64,000 nt of DNA from Bryobacteraceae bacterium (GTDB lineage Bacteria > Acidobacteriota > Terriglobia > Bryobacterales > Bryobacteraceae): positions 1 through 64,000 of the forward strand of contig JAIEMJ010000040.1 of assembly GCA_019752335.1 (NCBI GenBank), read 5' to 3'. Position 1 is the first letter of the stretch. Every line of letters begins with the position of its first letter. The translations under genes and the position numbers were made by a program. This document shows positions 16,187 through 24,289 of the stretch, piece by piece. The notes beneath the pieces are model-generated. The model ran no database searches and was not told where the DNA came from. It saw only the letters and a program-made list of their open reading frames with translations.

Positions 16187-16954
16187 ATGCAATTTGAGCA
16201 CGAACTTTTTGTGGCGCGCCAAGCGGCCCGCCGCGCGAGCGAAATCGCGTTGAAGATCCAGTTGACGGGCTTCGATACGGAGAGCAAATCCGACGAGTCC
16301 CCGGTGACCGTCGCGGACCGCGAATGCGAACGCGCCATCGTCAGCCTGATCAGCGAAGCCTTCCCCGGCGACGGTTTTTTGGGCGAAGAGGGCGCGGCCA
16401 GCGAAACGCGCACCGGACGGCGCTGGATCATCGATCCGATTGACGGCACGCGGGACTTCGTGCGCGGCAATCCGCTGTGGAGCCACCTGATTGGCCTGGA
16501 GCAGGACGGGCAAGTGGTGGCCGGCGTCTGCTTCATGCCGCTGCTAGGCCACATGTACTTCGCGGCGAAGGGGCTGGGCTCCTATCGCGACGACACGCGC
16601 ATTTTTGCCTCCACCAAAACGGCGAAGTCCGAGAGCGTGCTCTGTGCGAATCAGTTGGGTGGCTGGACGAAGCACCCGCTCGGCCCGGGGCTACTGGAAT
16701 GGGCGTCGACGTTCTGGGGGGTCCGCAGCCTGGGCGGCTGCCTGGACGCGATGCTGGTAGCGTCGGGCAAGGCGGAGGTGTGGATTGAGCCGAAGCTCGC
16801 GCCGTGGGATATGGCGGGTCCGCGGATTATTTTGGAAGAGGCCGGGGCCAAGTTTCTCAACCTGGACGGCGGCAGCACGATCTACTCGACCAACGTCTGT
16901 GCGTTCGCGCCGGGCTTGGAGTCCGCGGTGCGGGAGTTCCTGGGCGTGAGCTGA
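16187..16954 (+). CDS. Inositol-monophosphatase family phosphatase (HisN-like)
   Basis: A 255-residue Mg-dependent, Li-sensitive-family phosphatase. Start at 16187 after AAAAGAG; an upstream in-frame start at 16097 overlaps the divergent gene. Metal-binding signatures are complete: Glu in LGEEGA (about 67), WIIDPIDGTRDF (about 82-93) and the second Asp in LAPWDMAGPRIILEEAGA (about 207). The family includes histidinol-phosphatase HisN, inositol monophosphatase and CysQ; the sequence alone does not fix the substrate, though DGTRDFVRGNP is typical of HisN-like members. Confidence 0.88.
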   Translation: MQFEHELFVARQAARRASEIALKIQLTGFDTESKSDESPVTVADRECERAIVSLISEAFPGDGFLGEEGAASETRTGRRWIIDPIDGTRDFVRGNPLWSHLIGLEQDGQVVAGVCFMPLLGHMYFAAKGLGSYRDDTRIFASTKTAKSESVLCANQLGGWTKHPLGPGLLEWASTFWGVRSLGGCLDAMLVASGKAEVWIEPKLAPWDMAGPRIILEEAGAKFLNLDGGSTIYSTNVCAFAPGLESAVREFLGVS

Positions 16955-17001
16955 CGGTGTGGCGTAAGCCTTGTTGCTATGGCAAAATTGCTTGCCCAAA
17001 T

Positions 17002-17386
17002 CTACGCACCGGACAAATTTAGCGTGACCGTCTTTTTGCTTTTTGGCTGGTTTCCGCGAAGCCGGCCCTCGCGCACAATGGTCGCGGGCAACGAGGCGAC
17101 GACCGAAGCGGCACATTGTTCAAAATTAGTACGCCGCCACGGCAGGACATCGATAGCGGTCCCAAAACCGCGAACCGCTTGCCGGATCACTCCGGGGCGC
17201 AAGAATTCTGCAGGCGCGTCATCCGGCAGTACCACGCAAAATTCAAAATCGCTATCGGGCCCAGCGTCCCCGCGGGCGTAAGAACCAAAGAGGTAGATCT
17301 TTATCGGGCGCAAACGACCGAATCAGAAGGCGCGCAGGTTCCCGAATCACTTGCCCAGACCCAACGGTAAGCGGGGCTGCTGCCAT
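17002..17386 (-). pseudogene. Nucleotidyltransferase of the MNT type, broken by one base
   Basis: One frame from ATG 17386 reads MAAAPLTVGSGQVIREPARL and continues LLIRSFAPDK. The next frame picks up exactly there with IYLFGSYARGDAGPDSDFEF. The union (APDK-IYLFGSYARG) is the conserved entry into the polymerase-beta fold, so one extra base in GATAAAGATC (17297-17306) separates them. The second frame has an in-frame TGA four codons before its only candidate start, a TTG at 17313. GSYARG and the DSDFE metal-binding pair are intact. Such proteins are usually antitoxins of HEPN toxins, but no HEPN gene is adjacent. Confidence 0.75.
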
Positions 17387-17473
17387 CTCTTGATTCTCTC
17401 ATGTACGGTTAAGGCTGGTTCCTGGCGATCCGGTTGAAGGACCAGGCGAAAGCTGTTACCCCTACCAGAGGTT

Positions 17474-17548
17474 CGGGGCGTAACGCAGTTGGTGCCGCCG
17501 TGCTTCGGGAGCAGAGGGTCATGAGTTCGAATCCCACCGCCCCGACCA
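17474..17548 (+). tRNA. tRNA-Pro(CGG)-like gene, degenerate arms
   Basis: The 75-base element has a perfect 7-bp acceptor stem (CGGGGCG with CGCCCCG), discriminator A and encoded CCA, the anticodon loop TTCGGGA (anticodon CGG) and the T-loop TTCGAAT. Two mismatches occur in the anticodon stem (CGTGC against GCAGA), two in the T stem (ATGAG against CCCAC), and the D arm is weak and about two bases short. Either an unusual functional tRNA-Pro or a pseudo-tRNA. It sits between a broken nucleotidyltransferase gene and a convergent oxidoreductase gene. Confidence 0.55.
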
Positions 17549-17562
17549 AATCCAAACCGAAA

Positions 17563-19089
17563 CTAGAGCTTCAGTTCCCAGCCCTTCCGGAAGGCCGGGC
17601 GGACGTACTTGTTGGCTTCGGCGCTGTTGGTGAAGCGGAGGTTCTTGCTGTCCCATTCGAGCTTGCCGGGGACGCGGAAGGCGATGACGCCTAGGAGCAT
17701 CCATTCGGCGTAGGGGCCGGAGATGCTGAAGTTGGAGCAGGCGGGCTCGCCGCCTTTGGCGGCGCGGATGAAGTCCATCATGTGGCCGGGGGAGCGGGTG
17801 AGGAGTTGCGGGGGCAGGACGTAGTCCTTCCAACGCGCGGCCGGGAGCAACTGGACGCCTTCGCCGCGTTGGGTGGTGGACATGAGTCCCTTGGTGCCGA
17901 CAAAGACAGCCCCGTTGCCAGTGAGAATGCCGGGCTTGGCGGCTTCGGGCGCGGGGCCATAGACGTTGACGCCGGGGCCACCGGCGCCCATGCGGGCTCC
18001 GCCCGCAGGGCGCGGTCCGGGCGGCGGTCCGAAGCTACCCTGGCCACCAGGCCCCATGCCACGACTGGCGCGGCCGCGGCCCTTTTCAGCCAGATTCTCC
18101 ATGGCAGGCAGGATGTTCTCGGTGTCCATGCCGGGGACGTGATAGGCCTCGAGGTCGCTGGGCTTGGCGGAGTCGTGCCAGTAGACGGTGACGGGCGGCA
18201 TGCTGCCGCGGGCAGCGAATTCGAATTTCAGGATGGCGCGATCCGGGAAGGAGAGCTTGCTCGCGCCCACCACCTTCACCATCTCCACCGAAGTGGGCGC
18301 GCCGAGTTGCAGCGCCATGTTCACGGGGCCCATGCTGTGGATGCCCCAGTTGCCGATTTGGCCGGTGCCAAAGTCGAAGAAGCCGCGCCAGTTGTAGGGC
18401 GTGTATTCGGCGGCGTAGGCGCGCATGGCGGCGCCGCCCAGCCAGAGGTCCCAGCTGACGGTGTCGGGGACGCTGGTCTCCTTGGGCGGCTCGGCGAGGC
18501 CGGTGGGGTGGGTCCCCGGCGTCGAGCAGACGTGGACCTCTTTCACGTCGCCAATCTCGCCGCTCCAGAGAATCTCCGACGCCGTGCGGATCGCTTCGTG
18601 CGAATAGCCCTGGTTGCCCATCTGCGTGGCGACCTTGTACTTCACGGCCGCGTCGGCCAGCAGGCGCGCTTCCCACGGGGTGCGCGTGAGCGGCTTCTCG
18701 ACGTAGACGCTCTTGCCGGCTTGCATGCAGGCCAGGGCGACGGTCGCGTGCATGTGATCGGGGATGCCGATGGTGCAAGCGTCGATGTTCTTGCCTTCCT
18801 TTTCGAGCATGACGCGGAAGTCTTTGTACTTATTCGCCTTTGAAAACTTGGCGAAATTGGCGGCGGCGCGTTTCTCGTCGACGTCCACCATGGCGACGAT
18901 ATTCTCCGTGCGCGCGGCGTCGTTCAGAATCTGTCCGCCCTGTCCGCCGCAGCCGATAGCGGCGACGTTCAATTTGTCGTAGAAAGGCTTGTAGCCAAGG
19001 GCCTTGAGCGAGGTGACGGAGCCGTAGCCACCCGTGGGGACCGCGCTGGTCAATAAGGATCCGTAGAAGAAATAACGCCGTGTCAGCAT
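17563..19089 (-). CDS. Exported Gfo/Idh/MocA-family oxidoreductase
   Basis: A 508-residue NAD(P)-dependent sugar-type oxidoreductase. The N-terminus TRRYFFYGSLLTSAV is Tat-like (twin Arg plus short hydrophobic stretch), implying periplasmic location with a pre-bound cofactor. The Rossmann fold follows (VAAIGCGGQGGQILND, AMVDVDEKRAA), and the EKPLTRTP motif lies near residue 136. A Gly/Pro/Arg-rich insert around residues 345-370 separates the two halves of the C-terminal domain. Such secreted oxidoreductases are numerous in Planctomycetes and Acidobacteria; the substrate is unknown. The 3' end lies 15 bases from the tRNA-like element, convergent with it. Confidence 0.88.
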   Translation of the reverse strand: MLTRRYFFYGSLLTSAVPTGGYGSVTSLKALGYKPFYDKLNVAAIGCGGQGGQILNDAARTENIVAMVDVDEKRAAANFAKFSKANKYKDFRVMLEKEGKNIDACTIGIPDHMHATVALACMQAGKSVYVEKPLTRTPWEARLLADAAVKYKVATQMGNQGYSHEAIRTASEILWSGEIGDVKEVHVCSTPGTHPTGLAEPPKETSVPDTVSWDLWLGGAAMRAYAAEYTPYNWRGFFDFGTGQIGNWGIHSMGPVNMALQLGAPTSVEMVKVVGASKLSFPDRAILKFEFAARGSMPPVTVYWHDSAKPSDLEAYHVPGMDTENILPAMENLAEKGRGRASRGMGPGGQGSFGPPPGPRPAGGARMGAGGPGVNVYGPAPEAAKPGILTGNGAVFVGTKGLMSTTQRGEGVQLLPAARWKDYVLPPQLLTRSPGHMMDFIRAAKGGEPACSNFSISGPYAEWMLLGVIAFRVPGKLEWDSKNLRFTNSAEANKYVRPAFRKGWELKL

Positions 19090-19138
19090 GTTGATCGAAG
19101 TTTACTCCCTCGACATCATAACAGGCAGACTAGGGAAG

Positions 19139-20488
19139 TTAGTTAGCGGAAGCCTTGGCTACCACGGGCGTCGTGTAATTCAGGGCGACTTCCTCACCCT
19201 GGGCGACGCCGGTCTTCACCACTTGCTGCGTGTAGTTGCGCGGACCGAGTTCAACGGCGCGCTTCTCAAATTGGCTGCCCTTGCGGACATAGACGAAGTG
19301 CTTCCCGTTCTCGGCCACCACGGCGGCCCGGGGCACCTGGATGGCGTTAGGCTGCTGGTCGAGCAGGATATCCGCGGAGGCGGAGAGGTCGGGGATCAGG
19401 CGCGGGTCCGTGCCGATGATCTCGACGCGGACGGGCACATTGCGGATGTAGTTCGTCTGGCGGAAACCGGCGGCGGCGATAGCGCCGAGCGAATAAATCT
19501 TGCCCTTGAGGCGCACGCCCGGGAAGGCGTCGAGGGCGATATCGGCGGTTTGGCCGACGCGGAACTGCTGGCTGTCGGCTTGGCTAATGTTGCCTTCCAC
19601 CTGCATGCTGTTCGGCGCGACCACCTTCAGGATGCTTTGCCCGGAATAGACCTGGTCGCCTTCCTGAATCTGACGCGGTTCGGAGCCCATGTAGACGGAC
19701 TGCATCACGACGAGGCCGGCGAGCGGCGTATCCACCTTGAAGCGCTCGGCGTCTTTCTTGTGGCGGTCACGATGGCGGCGATGGCGCTCCAGCGTGTACT
19801 GGAGCACGGCCAGTTCCGCCTTTTGGGAAGCTTCCTTCGAGCCCAGATCCGTACGGAGTTCGTCGTAGGCGGCTTGGGCTTCGTCGACGGCCAGCTTCAT
19901 CAGTTCCTGGTCAATGGTGGTGCGCACTTCGCCGGAGGCGGCGTCGATCTTGGCTTTGTCGAGGGTGGACTTGGCGACGCGCAGGCTCTGCTGCAGGTTC
20001 TCCCACTCGATGCCCTGTTCGGCGCGGCGCTTGGCGACGTCGCTTTCGGCTTGCAGCACGGTGGAGTGGACGTCGTCAATATGGTCCAGCATGGCCTGGG
20101 CGTCAATCTCAGCGACGCGGGTGCCGGGCCGCACCATCACTCCGCCGGGGGCGAGCTTGGTGAGCATCAAGGGGCGATTGGCTTCGGGGCCCGTCATGCG
20201 GGGCACGGTGACGTTGGCGTAGTTACGCGCAGACGTCTGGCCGGAGACGCGCATGCGGACTTCAAACGGGGCGACAACGACCTTGGCTGTCTTAAAGACA
20301 GGCAGCGCGGCCGCTGCTTCTTCGGCCTTGCGCGCCTCCATCCAACGCCAGCCGGCGATGCCGGCCACCGCGGCGATCACCAGCGCGATCATCCAGCCGC
20401 GCGACGGCGTCTTGGGCGCCGGGGGCGCGATCTGCGGCAAGGGTGCTTGCGGAGTGGGCTGTGGGAGCGGATTCAGTAGGGCCGACAT
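19139..20488 (-). CDS. HlyD/RND-type efflux periplasmic adaptor
   Basis: A 449-residue membrane-fusion protein. A Pro-rich cytoplasmic tail is followed by one membrane anchor (residues 32-49, MIALVIAAVAGIAGW), a biotinyl-lipoyl-like half, a long alpha hairpin of heptad character rich in Ala, Glu, Lys and Arg (about 150-260), a second lipoyl half (VDTPLAGLVVMQSVY) and beta-barrel domains (VGQTADIALDAFPG). It would bridge an inner-membrane pump to an outer-membrane TolC-type channel, but no pump gene is adjacent: it is an orphan adaptor just upstream of, and divergent from, the MFS gene. Confidence 0.85.
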   Translation of the reverse strand: MSALLNPLPQPTPQAPLPQIAPPAPKTPSRGWMIALVIAAVAGIAGWRWMEARKAEEAAAALPVFKTAKVVVAPFEVRMRVSGQTSARNYANVTVPRMTGPEANRPLMLTKLAPGGVMVRPGTRVAEIDAQAMLDHIDDVHSTVLQAESDVAKRRAEQGIEWENLQQSLRVAKSTLDKAKIDAASGEVRTTIDQELMKLAVDEAQAAYDELRTDLGSKEASQKAELAVLQYTLERHRRHRDRHKKDAERFKVDTPLAGLVVMQSVYMGSEPRQIQEGDQVYSGQSILKVVAPNSMQVEGNISQADSQQFRVGQTADIALDAFPGVRLKGKIYSLGAIAAAGFRQTNYIRNVPVRVEIIGTDPRLIPDLSASADILLDQQPNAIQVPRAAVVAENGKHFVYVRKGSQFEKRAVELGPRNYTQQVVKTGVAQGEEVALNYTTPVVAKASAN

Positions 20489-20607
20489 TGGTGAAATCGC
20501 CTCGAACTTTAGAGTCTATCTGCTTAGTCTATAACGAACTCCTCCGGCGCTGAACGGAGAAATCCACAGGGAAAGGCGTTGACCGCTCACTTTTCGTTAC
20601 AGCGGCC

Positions 20608-21864
20608 GTGCTATTCTGTCCGGCAACTTTGTCTATCTACTGGAAAGAACCCCGCTGGCGCGCCCTTTGGGCGGCCATGTTCGGCTACATGCTGGACGCG
20701 ATGGACGTTCTTCTCTATGTCTTCGCCATGCGGGCGATTCAAGCCGAGTTCGGGCTTTCGAATCGCGAAGCGGGTCTGGTGAGTTCGGCCACGCTGATCG
20801 CCTCGTCGTTTGGCGGGATTGTGGCGGGCATCCTGTGCGATCGCATTGGCCGCCGGCAGACGCTGATCCTGACGATTCTGGCCTATTCGCTCGCCTCCGG
20901 CGGCACGGCTTTCTCTACCGGTCTGGCGAGCCTGATCTTTTGGCGGGCGTTGGTTGGGCTCGGTTTGGGGGGCGAGTGGAGCGCGGGCGCGACGCTGGTC
21001 GCTGAGAGTTGGCCGGCGGAGCATCGGGGCAAGGCGATCGCGCTGATGCAGTCGGGCTGGGCGATCGGCTATATGCTGGCGGCGGTGCTGTCGGCGCAGA
21101 TCCTGCCCACGCTGGGCTGGCGTCCGCTGTTTCTGCTGGGCACGGTGCCCGCGCTGCTGACGATCTTTGTCCGGATGGGCGTCACGGAGCCGAAGATTTA
21201 CCTGGATCAGAAGGCAGCCGGGCACGGCACGCTCGGGGATCTTTTCCGCGATCCGGTGCTGGCGAAGCGCACGGTGATGGCGACGGTGCTGGCAACGTCG
21301 GTGCTGTTTGGCTACTGGGGCCTGAACACCTGGCTGCCGAATTTTCTGTCGACTCCAGTCGCCCAGGGCGGCGCGGGACTTAGCCTGTTGAAGTCCAGCA
21401 CGTGGGTGATCGCGATTCAGTGCGGTGCTTTCCTGGGCTATCTTACTTTTGGCTGGATGAGTGACCGCTTCGGGCGGCGGCCATCCTTTGCCGGCTACGT
21501 GACGATGGCGGGGATCCTATCTTTCCTCTACGGCACCGCGCCCACTTGGGCGGGCGATAGCGCGCCGACGGTGCTGCTGGCGCTCGGGCCGTTCATCGGC
21601 TTCTTCGGCACCGGATTCTTCTCGCTTTTCGGCAGCATGCTCGCCGAGCTCTATCCGACGCGCATTCGCGGCACCGGGCAAGGCTTCGCCTACAACTTCG
21701 GCCGCGGCCTGAGCGCGATGGCGCCGTACCTGGTGGGGGCGATCGCCGATTCGCAGGGCTTGGGAGTCGCGCTGGCGCTCAATGCGGGCTTCTTTCTGTT
21801 GGGCGCGCTAATCGTATTCAGGCTGCCGGAGACGCGCAATACGGAGTTGGAGAGCGTCGGCTAG
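20608..21864 (+). CDS. MFS transporter, organic-acid/sialate-type symporter
   Basis: A 12-helix major facilitator of up to 418 residues. The cytoplasmic loop signature (CDRIGRRQTLI) and the family motif GLGGEWSAGATLVAESWP fit the aromatic-acid/sialic-acid:H+ symporter group. The start is unsure: the frame opens with GTG at 20608, but TTG at 20629 gives the more usual short N-terminus (SIYWKEPRWRALWAAMFGYM); neither has a good ribosome-binding site. A TATTCT hexamer at 20612-20617 would place transcription start next to the TTG. Its last 35 codons are repeated in diverged form at 23404-23547. Confidence 0.85.
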   Translation: MLFCPATLSIYWKEPRWRALWAAMFGYMLDAMDVLLYVFAMRAIQAEFGLSNREAGLVSSATLIASSFGGIVAGILCDRIGRRQTLILTILAYSLASGGTAFSTGLASLIFWRALVGLGLGGEWSAGATLVAESWPAEHRGKAIALMQSGWAIGYMLAAVLSAQILPTLGWRPLFLLGTVPALLTIFVRMGVTEPKIYLDQKAAGHGTLGDLFRDPVLAKRTVMATVLATSVLFGYWGLNTWLPNFLSTPVAQGGAGLSLLKSSTWVIAIQCGAFLGYLTFGWMSDRFGRRPSFAGYVTMAGILSFLYGTAPTWAGDSAPTVLLALGPFIGFFGTGFFSLFGSMLAELYPTRIRGTGQGFAYNFGRGLSAMAPYLVGAIADSQGLGVALALNAGFFLLGALIVFRLPETRNTELESVG

Positions 21865-21891
21865 GCGACTGGAGCCGGATGGGTGTATACT

Positions 21892-21922
21892 CACAATAGT
21901 TCTGGAAAGTTGAACTATTGTG
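21892..21922. promoter_or_regulatory. Perfect 11-bp inverted repeat at the abiE promoter and start codon
   Basis: CACAATAGTTC (21892-21902) and GAACTATTGTG (21912-21922) are exact inverted repeats with a 9-base spacer. The last three bases are the GTG start of abiEi, and a TATACT -10-like box lies directly upstream (21886-21891). Known AbiEi antitoxins repress their own operon by binding inverted repeats at the promoter, so this is a strong operator candidate. A bound dimer would cover both transcription start and start codon. As RNA it would fold into a stem hiding the start. Confidence 0.7.
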
Positions 21923-22534
21923 CAGCCCCGATCTTACGTCGATGACGAACGTGCTCTGGTCCGCCTGGCGACAGCGCAGGGCGGGTTCTTCACGTCCAAG
22001 CAAGCCGCCGCCATCGGTTACACGGCGCCGAAGCGCAACTATCACGTTAATTCCGGCAACTGGGTTCGAGAGCGCCGCGGAGTCTTTCGCCTGGCACTGC
22101 ACCCACTCCCGCCGCGACCGGACCTCGTCCTATGGTGGCTCTGGTCACGCAATCGCCAGGACGAGCCACAGGGCGTTTACAGCCACCAGACCGCGCTGTC
22201 GCTTCATGAACTCACCGATGTGATGCCTTCGCGCGTCCACCTGACGGTCCCCAGCGACTTTCGGCGAAGCGCAGCGATCCCCAAGGCTCTTTTCCTTCAC
22301 ATGGCCGATGTGCCGGCCGCCGAAGTCGAGATCGTGGACGGCGTGCCGGTAACGAAGGCGCTGCGCACTCTCCTGGACGTTGCGGCAGCGGAGACCGTAC
22401 CCATCGAGGATCTCCGAGCCGCATTCGCCGAAGGGAAGCGTAGCGGCAAAATCACTCGGAGCGAAATCGCCGAAGCCGGCTCTGACCCGGCGCGCCGAGC
22501 CCTGCTGCGCAAGCTAAAAGGAGGGAAGCGCTGA
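21920..22534 (+). CDS. abiEi: AbiEi-family antitoxin of a type IV toxin-antitoxin system
   Basis: A 204-residue protein with an N-terminal winged-helix part (ALVRLATAQGGFFTSKQAAA, then GNWVRERRGVFRL) and the AbiEi C-terminal domain (YSHQTALSLHEL, VHLTVPSDFRR, TKALRTLLDVA). In this family the N-terminal domain represses the operon and the C-terminal domain counters the toxin without binding it. GTG start at 21920 inside a palindrome; a transcript starting 7 bases after the TATACT box would be nearly leaderless. The stop overlaps the abiEii start (TGATG). Confidence 0.9.
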   Translation: MQPRSYVDDERALVRLATAQGGFFTSKQAAAIGYTAPKRNYHVNSGNWVRERRGVFRLALHPLPPRPDLVLWWLWSRNRQDEPQGVYSHQTALSLHELTDVMPSRVHLTVPSDFRRSAAIPKALFLHMADVPAAEVEIVDGVPVTKALRTLLDVAAAETVPIEDLRAAFAEGKRSGKITRSEIAEAGSDPARRALLRKLKGGKR

Positions 22535-23376
22535 TGCCCGCCAGCCGAAGATACGCCACGGCGGGCGCTTTCCGCCAAGCGCTCGAAGAACGGCTCAAGA
22601 CGATCTCTCACGAGGAGGGAACCGACTTTCAGCGCCTTTGCCGCCAAGTTGCCTTTGATCGATTCCTGACGAGGCTGGCTCGCGTCGATAGCGCAAACTG
22701 GATTCTCAAAGGCGGCTACGCGATGGAGCTTCGCTTCGACACCGCCAGATCCACCCGCGATCTCGATTTTACGCTGCGCGAGGGCAACCACGATACGCCG
22801 CTTCTTTTGCTCCAACGCGCGGCATCGTTCGACCTCGAAGACTTCTTCGCGTTCCGCGTTGGCGAAGCGATAGCCGATCTCGACGCCGCACCCTATGGCG
22901 GCGCGCGGCATCCCGTTGAGGCGCGGGTCGATGGCCGGGCCTTCGTCCGATTCCATGTCGATGCCGGTATCGGCGACGTGATCTTGGAACCAATCGAGAC
23001 CCTGGCGGCGCGGGACTGGCTTGCGTTCGCGGAGATCGTGCCGCCATCGATTTCAATGATCGCGCGCGAGCAGCAGTTCGCCGAGAAGATTCACGCGTAC
23101 TCCTTGCCGCGCACGAACCCCAACAGCCGCGTTCGCGACCTGGTGGACCTCTACCTTCTCATCGTGTCCAGGACCTTGGATCGGGCACGTTGTGCGGACG
23201 CGCTCCGCCGCACATTCGAACGCCGCGCCACCCACGAAGTGCCAACTGAACTGACACCGCCGCCACCCGCATGGACGCGGCCGTTCCGTGCGCTGGCGGA
23301 CGACTGCGAACTCGAAATCGAATGCCAAGCAGCTTTCCAAACCCTGCAAGAATTCTGGACCGGCTTGCTCGGCTGA
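22534..23376 (+). CDS. abiEii: AbiEii nucleotidyltransferase toxin
   Basis: A 280-residue AbiEii/AbiGii-type toxin. The nucleotidyltransferase core is complete: KGGYAMELRF (residues 59-68), RSTRDLDFTL (72-81), a downstream acidic strand (DVILEPIETL) and the FAEKIHAYSL and RVRDLVDLYLL helices that define the family. These toxins add nucleotides, in known members to tRNA 3' ends, and halt translation, serving in phage abortive infection. It overlaps abiEi by one base, so both are made from one message. All catalytic residues seem intact. Confidence 0.92.
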   Translation: MPASRRYATAGAFRQALEERLKTISHEEGTDFQRLCRQVAFDRFLTRLARVDSANWILKGGYAMELRFDTARSTRDLDFTLREGNHDTPLLLLQRAASFDLEDFFAFRVGEAIADLDAAPYGGARHPVEARVDGRAFVRFHVDAGIGDVILEPIETLAARDWLAFAEIVPPSISMIAREQQFAEKIHAYSLPRTNPNSRVRDLVDLYLLIVSRTLDRARCADALRRTFERRATHEVPTELTPPPPAWTRPFRALADDCELEIECQAAFQTLQEFWTGLLG

Positions 23377-23403
23377 AGGCGGGAGCGAAAGCTAGCCGTG
23401 GTG

Positions 23404-23547
23404 ATCCGCGCCCTGTTGGGCACGGTTACCGATTCGCAGGGCTGGGGTGTCGAGCTGGAGCTGAACGCGGGCTTCTTCCTTTTGGGCGCGCTGATCGCGT
23501 TCCGGCTTCTGGAGACCCGCAATACGGAGTTGCTGCGCGCCTGGAGA
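23404..23547 (+). pseudogene. Fragment duplicating the C-terminal end of the upstream MFS transporter
   Basis: In one frame the segment reads ALLGTVTDSQGWGVELELNA, then GFFLLGALIAFRLLETRNTE. The MFS protein ending at 21864 closes with VGAIADSQGLGVALALNAGF and the matching GALIVFRLPETRNTE. The DNA is clearly related but diverged by point changes over about 130 bases. No start or upstream membrane segments exist, so it is a remnant. It lies directly after abiEii, so diverged copies of one gene end flank the toxin-antitoxin pair. Confidence 0.8.
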
Positions 23548-23584
23548 TCTTCTCCGTTGGGCTTGATCGTGATTAGATTGTGGA

Positions 23585-24001
23585 ATGGCATGGGAGCGGG
23601 TCTACACGATCAACGACTTTTGGGATCGCCCGCGCCTGGGAATCGCCAACGTGGCCGGAGTTCCGCACATTTATCAGTCGCCTTTTGACAGCGCGCACGA
23701 TGACTTCGCCGATCACTATCTGGTTCGTCAGGTGGATCCAGACTTGCTCGAACTGGTGCTTGAAGACTGGGCAATTTGGATGAGGTGGTCGGAAGCGTTC
23801 GATCAAGGCCTAGCATCAACGGAGTCTCATCCGGCATTGCCCGCGGACCGAGTGCGTCACGACGAGCTTCAGATCAGGATCGGCTCGCGGTTGTCCGTTG
23901 ATCCGGCTGCTGGCCGAAAAGTGTGGGGCCAGTTTCGAAACATCAAGCGCGGCTGGGATGGCTTCGAAGTCGAATGGCGCAACGAGCCACCCCTCGATTA
24001 G
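23585..24001 (+). CDS. Conserved hypothetical protein next to the AbiE locus
   Basis: A 138-residue soluble protein, ATG at 23585 (MAWERVYTINDFWDRPRLGI). It is rich in Trp, Asp and Arg, with GVPHIYQSPFD, DPDLLELVLEDWAIWMRW and a closing KRGWDGFEVEWRNEP. The conserved-looking aromatic and acidic pattern and normal codon use argue for a real gene. I believe it belongs to a widespread family without known function. It sits between two degenerate duplicated fragments, so it may have moved with them. Confidence 0.7.
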   Translation: MAWERVYTINDFWDRPRLGIANVAGVPHIYQSPFDSAHDDFADHYLVRQVDPDLLELVLEDWAIWMRWSEAFDQGLASTESHPALPADRVRHDELQIRIGSRLSVDPAAGRKVWGQFRNIKRGWDGFEVEWRNEPPLD

Positions 24002-24056
24002 CCAACGCATTTCCCGAGTGGAACCAACTGGGCTTTCAGTCAGGGCGGGACGCGGG

Positions 24057-24160
24057 CGAGATCGCGAAAGCGACTCTGACCCAACGCGCCGAGATCTGCT
24101 GCAAAAGCCCAAAGGCGGCAAACCAAAGATACGCCACAGCGGGCGCCGCTCTCGCGAGGA
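24057..24160 (+). pseudogene. Decayed copy of the abiEi/abiEii junction
   Basis: About 100 bases align with the junction at 22464-22570: CTCTGACCC, CGCGCCGAG, CTGCTGC and AGATACGCCAC-GCGGGCGC recur in the same order and spacing. The frame gives SDPTRRDLLQKPKGGKP where AbiEi ends SDPARRALLRKLKGGKR. The stop/start overlap is destroyed. This is the remains of a second AbiE copy or of a segmental duplication. The rest of 24161-24280 shows nothing else recognisable. Confidence 0.75.
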
Positions 24161-24289
24161 AAGGCGGGGGAACGGACCAGGGGGTCCGTCTTACATGGCG
24201 GGCTGAAGCCCTATCTACTTTGTTTCTATTGGGTTAACATTGCAATTAGCCATTGCCTCAGCGAGCGCCAGTAGCGTAGGGTGGAACAG

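Noticed and set aside
14887-16197. 436-codon plus-strand open frame
   Set aside because: Lies antisense to the acyl-CoA synthetase, which has complete family motifs; the frame is rich in Arg, Gly and His as expected for an opposite-strand shadow.
16153-16554. N-terminal extension of the acyl-CoA synthetase frame
   Set aside because: Would overlap the divergent phosphatase gene; the ATG at 16152 gives the family-typical N-terminus.
19088-20479. 463-codon plus-strand open frame
   Set aside because: Antisense to the HlyD/RND adaptor gene; no domain or ribosome-binding site.
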